From assembly GCA_905372835.1 (NCBI GenBank), contig CAJPQK010000001.1, forward strand, positions 496,001 to 560,000: DNA of 64,000 nt, given 5' to 3'. The DNA comes from Candidatus Saccharimonadota bacterium (GTDB lineage: Bacteria > Patescibacteriota > Saccharimonadia > Saccharimonadales > Saccharimonadaceae). Under the pieces are notes generated by a model that saw nothing but the letters and a program-made list of their open reading frames with translations, ran no database searches and was not told where the DNA came from. Positions 51,976 to 60,178 of this stretch are shown here, piece after piece; positions within the stretch are counted from its first letter, which is position 1, and each line of letters opens with the position of its first letter. Position numbers and translations under genes: made by a program.

Positions 51976-52527
51976 TTACCAAACGTCTTTGGCCTGTACT
52001 ACTTCACTGGTGTGCGCCAGATAATGCTGTAGCAGAAAAATGATCAACGCCACGGTGATAAATCCCAACAAAATGATCACTACCCAAAGATTACCCATCT
52101 GCAAAATACCAGCCAATAAAACTGGCACCGTCGCCACGCCACAAGCCAGCACTTTGCCTACCAACAACGTCACCAATGTAACGGGGCACTGACAAAACCG
52201 CACTGACCGCTTCAACATCCGCGACCCACCACGTCCCAGCCAATAGGTGAGAGCCGTGAGAGTGATGACCAGCACCAACGCCGTGGCAATCCCCAACGCA
52301 GCACTCAACAACTGCGCCATCAGCGGCTCTGGTTCTGTCGGTGCCGTCTGCATCAGCGGTTCTGCAGTGCGCAGATTGATTGACAGTCCAAAGAACTTAC
52401 CGCGACGCATCAGCCAAACTACGGCGGACAGGGAGATGATCGCGTAAACAAATAGGAGCAATGTGTAGCCCACCGCACCAAACGCGTTAATGATGCGCTT
52501 AATGGGGAGCGGGCCTCGCACGTTCAT
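51976..52527 (-). CDS. Multi-pass membrane protein
   Basis: 183 residues with about four hydrophobic segments (18-40, 72-93, 115-140 and 145-168). No family recognised. The minus-strand TATAAT (52534-52539) is 6 nt before the ATG, so it is leaderless. The box overlaps the rplK -35 element. Confidence 0.65.
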   Translation of the reverse strand: MNVRGPLPIKRIINAFGAVGYTLLLFVYAIISLSAVVWLMRRGKFFGLSINLRTAEPLMQTAPTEPEPLMAQLLSAALGIATALVLVITLTALTYWLGRGGSRMLKRSVRFCQCPVTLVTLLVGKVLACGVATVPVLLAGILQMGNLWVVIILLGFITVALIIFLLQHYLAHTSEVVQAKDVW

Positions 52528-52529
52528 GC

Positions 52530-52558
52530 TTGAATTATACCATACTTTTTTGTATAAT
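52530..52558 (+). promoter_or_regulatory. rplK promoter overlapping a divergent promoter
   Basis: TTGAAT (52530-52535), 17 nt, TATAAT (52553-52558). The -10 box of the minus-strand gene (52534-52539) shares bases with this -35, so only one polymerase can be bound at a time. Confidence 0.7.
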
Positions 52559-52615
52559 ACCTATGTTACGCACACTTTCAATACGCTTCAACTAATTTTG
52601 AAAGGGTTTATCATC

Positions 52616-53041
52616 ATGGCAAAGAAAGTCATTGGAAATCTAAAACTACGTATTCCAGCTGGTCGCGCTACCGCTGGGCCTCCAGTTGGTTCAACCTTGG
52701 GTCAGTGGGGACTAAACATGATGGATTTCATCAATCCATTTAACGACGCCACCAAAGATTTGATGGGTAAAGACGTTATTGTACACATTCAAGTATTTGA
52801 AGACCGCACCTTTGCATGGAAATCATTGGGTCAGCCAGTGGACGATATGATCCGCGAAAAAGCTGGCATCCAAAAGGGTAGCGGCAAACCACATACCGAC
52901 AAGGTTGGTAAAATCACCCGCGCTCAGCTGGAAGAAATCGCTGAGATCAAAAAAGACCAGCTCAACGCCATCGACACAGACGGCGCCGTCAAAATCATCG
53001 CCGGCACTGCTCGCAGCATGGGTGTTGAAGTTACTGACTAA
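52616..53041 (+). CDS. rplK: 50S ribosomal protein L11
   Basis: 141 residues from the ATG at 52616. Conserved KLRIPAGRATAGPPVGSTLGQWGLNMMDF and the C-terminal domain ending IIAGTARSMGVEV. L11 is part of the GTPase-associated centre with L10/L12 (60366-61304). It is separated from rplA by 4 kb here. Confidence 0.97.
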   Translation: MAKKVIGNLKLRIPAGRATAGPPVGSTLGQWGLNMMDFINPFNDATKDLMGKDVIVHIQVFEDRTFAWKSLGQPVDDMIREKAGIQKGSGKPHTDKVGKITRAQLEEIAEIKKDQLNAIDTDGAVKIIAGTARSMGVEVTD

Positions 53042-53063
53042 TCAGTTTCTCGCATCAACTACA

Positions 53064-53096
53064 AATTACTCTCGTCCAGGCGGGAGTAATTGTATA
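53064..53096 (+). terminator. rplK terminator
   Basis: An 11-bp stem (53064-53074 with 53081-53091, one G-T pair), 6-nt loop, T/A-rich tail. Confidence 0.7.
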
Positions 53097-53124
53097 TTAT
53101 GACCAAATATGATATAATACAGGT

Positions 53125-53412
53125 ATGGATCTGCCAGAATTTGCAAGGTTATCAACAGAAAATGAAAGAGGACTCAAGGACACTGTCACATCCGTCGTCG
53201 GTGCGATAGCCGTCACCTCTGCTTTATTCATCCCGACAGCTGTCGCGTTAAATAAAGCGGCCGATACCGCTGCTAATTCTATCCACATCAACACCGAGCC
53301 CACTTCGGCACCTTCAACTGAAAAAACATCATCGACCCAAGAACCAGACCAAACACCACCGCCAACTCCTAGAGGTCTTGTGCAAACCATTATCGACAAT
53401 CTTGGCGGTTAA
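53125..53412 (+). CDS. Small membrane-anchored hypothetical protein
   Basis: 95 residues. One hydrophobic segment (about 24-45), then an extracytoplasmic Pro/Thr/Ser tail (TEPTSAPSTEKTSSTQEPDQTPPPTP). No family recognised. TATAAT (53113-53118), ATG 6 nt on. Confidence 0.55.
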   Translation: MDLPEFARLSTENERGLKDTVTSVVGAIAVTSALFIPTAVALNKAADTAANSIHINTEPTSAPSTEKTSSTQEPDQTPPPTPRGLVQTIIDNLGG

Positions 53413-53428
53413 TCTCTAGTAAAATTCA

Positions 53429-53980
53429 ATGCTCATCGTAAATACCGTATCCGACCCCCGTGTATCAGAGGCACTCACTAGTGCCAAATTGGTCGTCCTC
53501 AGAACCGACACCATCTACGGCATCGTTGCTGCCGCGACTAACCACTGCGCCATGGAGCGCCTGTATCGCGCTAAACATCGTCCAGCTAACGAATCCTGCA
53601 TCATCCTGGTCGCCAACATCTCCGACATCCCAGGTTTAACTGCCGCTCAACGTCAGCACTACTTGCAATTGAACGCTGAGCGACCGACCAGCATCATTGT
53701 ATCAGCCAGCAACGATTTTCCACACACCGCCCACCAAAACGGCACGCTGGCTTTTCGACTGGTCACTGGCAACTTAGCACGTCTCATCCACCAAACCGGC
53801 CCCTTATTTGCACCCAGCGCCAACCCAGCTGGTATGCCACCAGCCAAAAATATCACCGAAGCCATCAATTACTTCGGTGATATGGTGAGTGTCTATGTCG
53901 ACGGCGGGGAAGTGACGTCCTCAGTCGCGTCACGCATCATCAAGCTACAAGCCGACAACATCGTCACTATTCGCGCTTAA
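53429..53980 (+). CDS. tsaC: Threonylcarbamoyl-AMP synthase, YrdC/Sua5 domain
   Basis: 183 residues. RTDTIYGIVA near residue 27, YRAKHRPANES, and the C-terminal LFAPSANPAG match the YrdC fold. It makes threonylcarbamoyl-AMP for the t6A modification of tRNAs. Short form without the Sua5 extension. Its end lies 6 bp from the convergent eno end. Confidence 0.9.
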   Translation: MLIVNTVSDPRVSEALTSAKLVVLRTDTIYGIVAAATNHCAMERLYRAKHRPANESCIILVANISDIPGLTAAQRQHYLQLNAERPTSIIVSASNDFPHTAHQNGTLAFRLVTGNLARLIHQTGPLFAPSANPAGMPPAKNITEAINYFGDMVSVYVDGGEVTSSVASRIIKLQADNIVTIRA

Positions 53981-53986
53981 CACAAC

Positions 53987-55279
53987 CTACATCTGAACGA
54001 ACGGTCGCGCCAGCTCGATGTCAGGGCGCAGCTCTGAGATACGCATCAGCTCATTGTACTTAGCGATGCGCTCTGAACGAGACATTGAACCAGTCTTGAT
54101 TTGTCCAGTTCCCAAGCCAACCGCCAAGTGGGCGATGGTGGTATCTTCCGTCTCGCCAGAACGGTGGCTCATCACCGTGTTCCAGCCAGCTTCTTTGGCC
54201 ATCTTAACTGCGGCGATGGTTTCGGTCAGTGTACCAATTTGGTTTGGTTTGATGAGGATGGCGTTGCCAGCTTTTTGCTCGATGGCTTGTTCCAGACGCT
54301 CGACATTGGTTACCAACAAGTCGTCACCAACCAACTGTGTGGTGCCGCCCAATTCCAGCGTCAGCTTTTGCCAACCACGCCACGCTTCTTCATTCAGCCC
54401 ATCTTCGATGGAAACGATTGGGTATTGTGCGCGTAGTTCCTTATACATCTTGATCATTTGGTCAGTATCCATCACGCGGTTTTCCGTGGACAAATTGTAC
54501 TGCTCAGTCTGGCTCTGATAAAACTCACTGGCAGCCACGTCAAGTGCAAAGGCAAAGTCACGCTCCAGCAAGTACCCAGCCTGCTCAATGGCACGGCTGA
54601 GCAAGGTGATTGGCTCAGAGTTACCGTAACGAACGCGAGGTGCATAGCCACCTTCATCACCCACAGTCGTTGGGTAGCCCTCTTGTTTGAGAACTTTTGC
54701 CAGCACGTGAAATACCTCGGCGCTCATGGTTACTGCGTCTTGAATGGTTGACGCACCAACAGGGATGATCATGTACTCCTGAATATCCGTCGCACCCAGT
54801 GCGTGCTGACCACCGTTCATGACATTAACCATTGGCATTGGGAAACTCATCTGCGGGTTACCAGCCAACGTGTTGATATAGGTGAACAGTGCCACACCGC
54901 GTGACGCTGCTGCTGCTTTGGCAGTTGCCAAACTGACCGCCAAGATGGCATTTGCCCCCAAACGGCCCTTATTTGGCGTTTCATCCAAGGTGATCATCTT
55001 TTGGTCAATAGCTTCTTGGTCAAACGGACTCATGCCGCGCAGTGCGTCAGCAATTTCCGTGTTGACATTTTCAACTGCTTTTAGAACACCCTTGCCACCA
55101 AATGGCAATTCATCATCTCGTAGCTCTACCGCTTCGTGAGACCCAGTACTCGCTCCGGACGGCACCGCAGCCCGACCAAAACAACCGTCGCTCAATATGA
55201 CATCTGCTTCAACCGTTGGATTGCCTCGAGAATCTAAAATTTGACGTGCTCTGATGTGTGTAATTGTAATAAAGTCCAT
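53987..55279 (-). CDS. eno: Enolase
   Basis: 430 residues, full length. ARQILDSRGNPTVEADV near the start, GASTGSHEAVELRD, GDEGGYAP, the metal ligands in SIEDGLNEEAWRGW and GDDLLVTN, and SHRSGETEDTTIAHLAV are all intact. It converts 2-phosphoglycerate to phosphoenolpyruvate. A TACAAT box lies 7 nt before the ATG on the minus strand. Confidence 0.98.
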   Translation of the reverse strand: MDFITITHIRARQILDSRGNPTVEADVILSDGCFGRAAVPSGASTGSHEAVELRDDELPFGGKGVLKAVENVNTEIADALRGMSPFDQEAIDQKMITLDETPNKGRLGANAILAVSLATAKAAAASRGVALFTYINTLAGNPQMSFPMPMVNVMNGGQHALGATDIQEYMIIPVGASTIQDAVTMSAEVFHVLAKVLKQEGYPTTVGDEGGYAPRVRYGNSEPITLLSRAIEQAGYLLERDFAFALDVAASEFYQSQTEQYNLSTENRVMDTDQMIKMYKELRAQYPIVSIEDGLNEEAWRGWQKLTLELGGTTQLVGDDLLVTNVERLEQAIEQKAGNAILIKPNQIGTLTETIAAVKMAKEAGWNTVMSHRSGETEDTTIAHLAVGLGTGQIKTGSMSRSERIAKYNELMRISELRPDIELARPFVQM

Positions 55280-55312
55280 ATGATCTATTGTATCAGAACA
55301 CGTGATAGACCG

Positions 55313-55846
55313 CTAACTGTAGTGTACGTCGGCAAATCCTGTTTTACCTGAATGGGCTATTATACCCGACATACAGCTCGTTACTGTCACCGTCTTGCCA
55401 TCCCGCGAACCACGCATCTTAAGAGGTCCCGCACAATGACCAGTAAGAAGATCTACATCAGCCTGTAGTTTAGGCGATTGCTGATCAAAGTTGTTTAATA
55501 TTGCTAAAGCCTCTCTTTGCTGATGGCTTGTAGCACTAGCGGCTATTTGATCTATCTGGTCATCTGTTAACGGCACTAAAGCCTCATGACCCGCCTCTTT
55601 CATCATCAGTAAACGCTTCTTTAGCTCTTCCGGGTTCGCGTTCAGACCTTCTTGTACTTCTTTACGTATACAAGCTATCTCTCCTAGGTTGTGCTTTAAC
55701 ACTGGACAGTCTCGGCACCTCCTGGGAACATCAGCCATGTCTTCGCCAGTTATGTCTGCGCCCGCCATAATGTCATCAAAGGTCGCGCCAATAGTTGTTT
55801 CATCGTGCCCACCAGGTGTAAAATTACTGTTCTTCTCACGTTCCAT
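55313..55846 (-). CDS. Hypothetical Cys-containing protein
   Basis: 177 residues from the ATG at 55846; further upstream the frame is open but poor. An early cluster CRDCPVLKHNLGEIAC (three Cys) may bind metal, and two more Cys occur near the end (GHCAG, TSCMSG). Mostly helical in between (EVQEGLNANPEELKKRL). No family recognised. It lies between eno and the divergent gene at 55951. Confidence 0.55.
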   Translation of the reverse strand: MEREKNSNFTPGGHDETTIGATFDDIMAGADITGEDMADVPRRCRDCPVLKHNLGEIACIRKEVQEGLNANPEELKKRLLMMKEAGHEALVPLTDDQIDQIAASATSHQQREALAILNNFDQQSPKLQADVDLLTGHCAGPLKMRGSRDGKTVTVTSCMSGIIAHSGKTGFADVHYS

Positions 55847-55950
55847 AGTAATTACAAATACTATCATATTGTTGCTAAATACGCAAATATTCCATGAAGT
55901 ACACCCACTGCTATTGATTTTTCTGCAATTCACTGGTATAATATATTTAC

Positions 55951-57138
55951 ATGAGTGAAGCACCTTTTCCTAGTCCCCAAAAGCGACCAATTGTTCTGGA
56001 CGGCCTGATGGATATGGCCTACAACAGGGAAGCGACGCTAGACCTACCAGATGAGACATTGCAGACAACCCTGAACAACCAACTATTCACTCCCGAGTTA
56101 CTAAGCAAGCCGGTCGACATCACCGCCATAACCTCCCACAACAACAGTGACGGCGAGCCTACCTTAGGTGTTGAACAGTTCTCAGAAGCAATCGCACGGT
56201 TTGAGGTCAGCTCAGAGCTGGGCGAACGCACGGTACGCTTGGCGTTCGATAACGGCGACCGCTTGGATGTATCTCACATCATGGAGATTCGTCAGCAAGA
56301 GCCAGAAGAGCCGTCGGACTACGCCGAACTGGTTTATGATACCGGTGGACTAGTCAACCGAGTTTTGTCGAGGAAATCATTCAACAAGTTTGACCCCGAA
56401 CAACAGCAACTCATCATACAACGACTCACCGAAAAAGCTACCAGGGAGTTTGATGAGCTGCTTGCCGACTCAGAGCATTGTCAAGCCATTGTGAATATTT
56501 TTAAACAAACCGAGCCAATCATCGCTGACAAGCTCGCTGTATTTGTGCCAGTCGTTTTAGAAGACGGGGAAGCCAAACTGCTGCCCAAACTTCATATCGA
56601 AATGACTCACGGTGCAACAAAGACCATCGTACCGTTTGATCAGCTAGCAGATATCGACCTCATCTATCACGAACAGAGAGATGAAAGCCAGCCATTTGAC
56701 TACCTGGCGACTTTTCAGGACGAATGGCGCAGTCAGTCGATCGAAGCAACCGAGTATCTACTTGCGGACAGAGCCACTGACTTGAGCCAACGCGATATTT
56801 CAGCTGAACGCGTCACTAAACTAATGCAAGCTGAGGCCGCAGAACGGTGCGCCCAACTCATGGCTGATGAGAATTTTTTGGCGGAACATATGCTTGAGTC
56901 AGGCGAGTTTTATGTTGACGGAATATTCTACACTGACAATAACGGTGAATGGCAGGAGACGTTTGACGACTATACTATCAACGCCAAGCCAGAACTAGAC
57001 TGTGAGGAGATATCCGGACAGTGGCGATTTGGACTACGGCTCATCTCAGCAGATGACAGCTCACAAGCAGACGTGTTTGTGGTACCAAGCAATACCTTCG
57101 TCACAGCCTTTCGGCGGTTGGCACAGGAGTCTCATTGA
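55951..57138 (+). CDS. Hypothetical acidic protein
   Basis: 395 residues, soluble, acidic, no family recognised. TATAAT (55937-55942) with the ATG 8 nt later. Parts (ELGERTVRLAFDNGDRLDVSHI; RLISADDSSQADVFVVPSNTFVTAF) look like beta sandwiches. The last resembles SVYVIPSRDKLLRF of the protein at 11444, which may hint at a shared family. Confidence 0.65.
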   Translation: MSEAPFPSPQKRPIVLDGLMDMAYNREATLDLPDETLQTTLNNQLFTPELLSKPVDITAITSHNNSDGEPTLGVEQFSEAIARFEVSSELGERTVRLAFDNGDRLDVSHIMEIRQQEPEEPSDYAELVYDTGGLVNRVLSRKSFNKFDPEQQQLIIQRLTEKATREFDELLADSEHCQAIVNIFKQTEPIIADKLAVFVPVVLEDGEAKLLPKLHIEMTHGATKTIVPFDQLADIDLIYHEQRDESQPFDYLATFQDEWRSQSIEATEYLLADRATDLSQRDISAERVTKLMQAEAAERCAQLMADENFLAEHMLESGEFYVDGIFYTDNNGEWQETFDDYTINAKPELDCEEISGQWRFGLRLISADDSSQADVFVVPSNTFVTAFRRLAQESH

Positions 57139-57244
57139 AATTGATCGCCAAAACTGATATAATCAACCGGAATAATAATCAATGCTGGGAGGTGAACCTC
57201 GGGAAAAACCGAACACCGATTGCACCACAGAAAGGATATATCTC

Positions 57245-58216
57245 ATGGCCAAAAAAGCCGAGTTGCTGGAAAAAGCAGCAGAACTAAACCTAGAAGTCAG
57301 CGAAAAAAACACCATCGCTGAGATTGAAGCTGCCATTGCTGGCGCTGAAAAACACGAAGTCCGTGAAGCGCACGTTGCCAAAGCAGGCAAGCGCAGCCAA
57401 AAAGCTTTGGACGAAGCTGAAGCTAAAGCAGAGAAGGAAGCTCGCAAAGAAGCAGGCGATACCACTCCACAAGACGAAGATGCTGAAGCACACATCAAAA
57501 AGGGTCCAAAGCCAGTCACTCGACCACGCCTAGAGCGCCGCGGTAAAAAATACCAAGAAGCTGCCAAAAAGATTGAGAAAGACAAAGTGCACACCCTGGA
57601 AGAAGCTTTGAAGCTGGCAACAGAGACCAGCCCAGTCAAGTTTGACGCGTCAGTGGAACTGCACGTTCGTCTGGGTGTTGACCCACGCCAGGCAGATCAA
57701 AACATTCGCGCAACCGTGTCACTGCCTCACGGTACCGGTAAAGACGTACGCGTCGCAGTATTTGCACCAGAAGAAGAGCACGCCGCTGCCAAAAAAGCTG
57801 GCGCCGACATCATTGGTGATGAAGAATTCTTGAAGCAGCTGGACAAAGAAGAGCTGAACTTTGACATTTTGGTGGCAACGCCACAGTACATGCCAAAGCT
57901 TGGTAAATATGCTCGCTTGCTCGGTCCGCGTGGTTTGATGCCAAATCCAAAGTCTGGCACCGTAGCAACAGACGTGGCGACTGCCGTCACCGAAGCCAAA
58001 GCTGGTAAAGTTGAATACCGTGTCGATAAACAAGCCATCGTTCACTTGAGCGTCGGTAAGGTGTCGTTTGGTACGGACAAATTGCAAGACAACGCCCGCG
58101 CATTTTTGAGCAGCCTGAACGCCCAAAAACCAAGCAGCCTCAAAGGCGCCTACGTCAAAAGTGTTGCTGTGACTACTACCATGGGTCCTGGCATCAAGGT
58201 TGAAAACAACCTCTAA
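57245..58216 (+). CDS. rplA: 50S ribosomal protein L1 with HeH-like N-terminal extension
   Basis: 323 residues from the ATG at 57245 (AAAGGA upstream). The L1 core (about 118-320) has SVELHVRLGVDPRQADQNIR, GPRGLMPNPKSGTV and the C-terminal SVAVTTTMGPGIKV. Ahead lie about 115 extra residues: a SAP/HeH-like helix-extended-helix (ELLEKAAELNLEVSEKN...IAEIEAAI) and a long Lys/Glu/Ala helix. L1 controls E-site tRNA release. The extension may bind nucleic acid. Confidence 0.93.
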   Translation: MAKKAELLEKAAELNLEVSEKNTIAEIEAAIAGAEKHEVREAHVAKAGKRSQKALDEAEAKAEKEARKEAGDTTPQDEDAEAHIKKGPKPVTRPRLERRGKKYQEAAKKIEKDKVHTLEEALKLATETSPVKFDASVELHVRLGVDPRQADQNIRATVSLPHGTGKDVRVAVFAPEEEHAAAKKAGADIIGDEEFLKQLDKEELNFDILVATPQYMPKLGKYARLLGPRGLMPNPKSGTVATDVATAVTEAKAGKVEYRVDKQAIVHLSVGKVSFGTDKLQDNARAFLSSLNAQKPSSLKGAYVKSVAVTTTMGPGIKVENNL

Positions 58217-58244
58217 ACATGATTGATTTGACAGTTTGACCCAT

Positions 58245-58276
58245 AAAATCCCGCCGATCATGGCGGGATTTTTACT
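58245..58276 (+). terminator. rplA terminator
   Basis: A perfect 11-bp stem (58245-58255 with 58262-58272), then TTTTAC. Confidence 0.92.
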
Positions 58277-58308
58277 GGGGTGACGTCGCCGAGATAGCCA
58301 TGGGGGTA

Positions 58309-58337
58309 TTGCATTTTTCTACATTTTATGCTAGAAT
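58309..58337 (+). promoter_or_regulatory. Promoter of the hairpin-rich surface gene
   Basis: TTGCAT (58309-58314), 17 nt, TAGAAT (58332-58337). About 120 nt of structured leader follow, with CCAG-CCCAG-CTGG near 58391 nested in AGAG/CTCT and CTTTTT/AAAAAG pairings, then AGGAG before the ATG. Confidence 0.7.
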
Positions 58338-58465
58338 ACTAAAGCCCAGTTGGATGCTGATGTGCTAGAGTCCTTTTTGATTCGCTTGCCAGCCCAGCTG
58401 GACGCGAACTAAAAAGCTCTTTAACATCTGTATCCTTTCATTCTACATCCCTATTAGGAGATCCC

Positions 58466-60004
58466 ATGTTCAAAGCTCGACGTGGGCTAGCAGCGCTATT
58501 TGCGCTGCTAGCCTTGGCCCTGGGTTTCTCGGGGGTGGCAGCTGCTGCTCCCGAGAACCCCGACGACATGACGACAACAACGTCGTCATGCACCCCGCGG
58601 CCGATTTCGGCCACGGAAATCAGCGCGGAGTACATCCGCGCTGTCGACGGCTCTGCCGAATTCACCGCCTATGAGGCGGTTGAATTCGGCTTTGGATTGG
58701 CCCTTGAGGAGGGCCATTGTGAAGGCGATAGCATCACCTTCACACCGCCGGCGGAACTGGGGGATTACGGTGCCCCCATCAATCTCGCCACCGAAAATGG
58801 CGAGATTATCGCTCACGCCGTCTACAAAGGCGGTAAGGTCGGTATCACACTGACCGATGCCGTTGAGGTGGCCAACCATTACGCCTTCGAGGCGTATGGC
58901 TGGTGGCGCGTCGACATTGACGACACGCTCGTTCCCGGGGAAACCCGGGACCTCCTGTGGGAGATCGGCGGTCAAACCCGCCGGACTGAGATCCACGTGG
59001 GGGAGTGTCCGGGCTGCAGCCAGCCCGGGCCTGGAGCCTCGAAATGGGGTGTCGTTCACCCGAATGACCCCTCATTGGTCGAGGTTACGTTAGTAACCCC
59101 GACCGCTACCACGGACGCCCAAGAGTTCATCCTGAGGGATGAACTCACGTCTCAGGGCCAAGTTTTCTCTTGCGACAGCAACACCGTGCTATCGCAAGCA
59201 GGAACTTACAAGGAGGCGAGTGTATGGGGTAGACCCCTATACACTCATCGCACGACAGTCGATACAATGGAGTGCTCCTCCACTGTATTAACGATGAAAC
59301 TCACCCTAAACGAGGGTGAGAAGGCACGCGTGGAGTTCTATCTCCACGTTGACCCCACGGACCCCGGTCCGTGGACAGACAGTGCAACTATCACATCCCA
59401 GGAACGCTCCTGGGACACCTCCGCCACCGTGCGGAGGGCAGAGGCTGGAGGTGGCGCAAGCTACCTCCTGAAGCCGGAACCGACCCCGTCGGCAACTCCG
59501 ACACCGGAGCCCAGCGCGACTCCGACGCCGGAGCCGTCACCCAGCGTGACACCGAGCCCAACTCCAACACCGGAGCCGAGCCCGACTCCGTCGGTGACGC
59601 CGTCACCGAGTGTGGAGCCGTCGCCGACACCGGAGTCAACTCCGACGCCCAGCGCGACGGCAACCCCGTCGCCGTCGGCCACACCGTCGCCGAAAGCCAC
59701 GCCTTCGGCGTCAACACCCGCGCCAACCCCGACGGTAACCCCGTCGCCCAGCCCGACTCCGTCGGCAACGCCCAGTGTGACACCGACACTGAAGACTGCG
59801 CCGGCCGCCTCCCCGACCCCAACAAGGGGTCAGGAGGTCGTCGCGCCCCCCGCCCAGCCGCCGCACAAGCGGCCGGGAGGGGGGCTGGCCCACACGGGCA
59901 GCAACGGAGACCTGCTGATTAAACTATCGGCAGGTCTGCTTATCACAGGCCTGGGCTTTGGCGGTTTCGTCGAAGCCCGGCGGCGTCGCTCCCACGAGGA
60001 GTAG
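58466..60004 (+). CDS. LAHTG sortase-anchored surface protein, hairpin-saturated gene
   Basis: 512 residues. Signal peptide (MFKARRGLAALFALLALALG, cut about AAA-PENP), an N-terminal domain to about residue 330 with beta-rich stretches and several cysteines (CTPRP, GHC, CPGC, FSC, MEC), a Pro/Thr/Ser/Glu stalk with TPEPSPT-type repeats (about 333-450), and a sorting signal LAHTG (474-478), helix and EARRRRSHEE. LAHTG-type signals are common in Actinobacteria. Proline codons here are mostly CCG or CCC, while neighbouring genes use CCA, which suggests transfer, perhaps from the actinobacterial host. The coding DNA is a nearly unbroken chain of hairpins. It has its own promoter and terminator; the sortase is not in view. 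Confidence 0.85.
   Translation: MFKARRGLAALFALLALALGFSGVAAAAPENPDDMTTTTSSCTPRPISATEISAEYIRAVDGSAEFTAYEAVEFGFGLALEEGHCEGDSITFTPPAELGDYGAPINLATENGEIIAHAVYKGGKVGITLTDAVEVANHYAFEAYGWWRVDIDDTLVPGETRDLLWEIGGQTRRTEIHVGECPGCSQPGPGASKWGVVHPNDPSLVEVTLVTPTATTDAQEFILRDELTSQGQVFSCDSNTVLSQAGTYKEASVWGRPLYTHRTTVDTMECSSTVLTMKLTLNEGEKARVEFYLHVDPTDPGPWTDSATITSQERSWDTSATVRRAEAGGGASYLLKPEPTPSATPTPEPSATPTPEPSPSVTPSPTPTPEPSPTPSVTPSPSVEPSPTPESTPTPSATATPSPSATPSPKATPSASTPAPTPTVTPSPSPTPSATPSVTPTLKTAPAASPTPTRGQEVVAPPAQPPHKRPGGGLAHTGSNGDLLIKLSAGLLITGLGFGGFVEARRRRSHEE
58485..59437. repeat. Chain of inverted repeats through the surface-protein gene
   Basis: Perfect stems (coordinates of both arms): 58485-58496/58502-58513 (12 bp), 58567-58575/58582-58590 (9), 58621-58629/58635-58643 (9), 58698-58704/58710-58716 (7), 58781-58790/58798-58807 (10), 59009-59016/59021-59028 (8), 59123-59132/59137-59146 (10), 59300-59307/59313-59320 (8), 59355-59362/59367-59374 (8), 59396-59403/59408-59415 (8), 59418-59424/59431-59437 (7). 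With one mismatch or bulge: 58655-58670/58674-58690 (16), 58718-58729/58733-58744 (11 of 12), 58872-58886/58890-58903 (13), 59077-59088/59093-59104 (11 of 12), 59169-59180/59187-59198 (11 of 12). Confidence 0.95.
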
Positions 60005-60011
60005 CATACCG

Positions 60012-60048
60012 CCAAGGGATGCTCGTCATCACGACGGGCATCCCTTGG
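60012..60048 (+). repeat. 3' hairpin after the surface gene
   Basis: A perfect 11-bp stem (60012-60022 with 60038-60048) capped by an inner 4-bp stem (60024-60027 with 60033-60036). No T tract, so it is not a terminator by itself; it continues the hairpin chain past the stop codon. Confidence 0.9.
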
Positions 60049-60087
60049 TGAGGAAATGAAAGATACAGAGAGAAGGGAGGTTCGTCC

Positions 60088-60120
60088 GCCCGCTCCACCA
60101 CGGAGCGGGCTTTCTCTTTG
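60088..60120 (+). terminator. Terminator of the surface gene
   Basis: A perfect 9-bp stem (60088-60096 with 60102-60110), 5-nt loop, then TTTCTCTTT. Confidence 0.85.
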
Positions 60121-60139
60121 GTTTGATATAATCTGCCTG

Positions 60140-60168
60140 TTGCATTTCGTTGTCATTTCTGCTACAAT
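60140..60168 (+). promoter_or_regulatory. rplJ-rplL promoter
   Basis: TTGCAT (60140-60145), 17 nt, TACAAT (60163-60168). A TATAAT near 60127 may be a second start. Confidence 0.75.
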
Positions 60169-60178
60169 GGTGAGGAAC

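Noticed and set aside
58586..59075. Long minus-strand open frames inside the surface gene
   Set aside because: They mirror the hairpins and GC-rich codons of the real gene, and have no ribosome-binding site or promoter.
59470..59800. Tandem DNA repeat (minisatellite) in the stalk
   Set aside because: The units vary in length and sequence and no fixed period holds; only the protein pattern repeats.
59461..59825. Minus-strand frame rich in Gly, Val and Ser opposite the Pro/Thr stalk
   Set aside because: It is the complement of PTP/EPS codons, a known artefact of proline-rich repeats.
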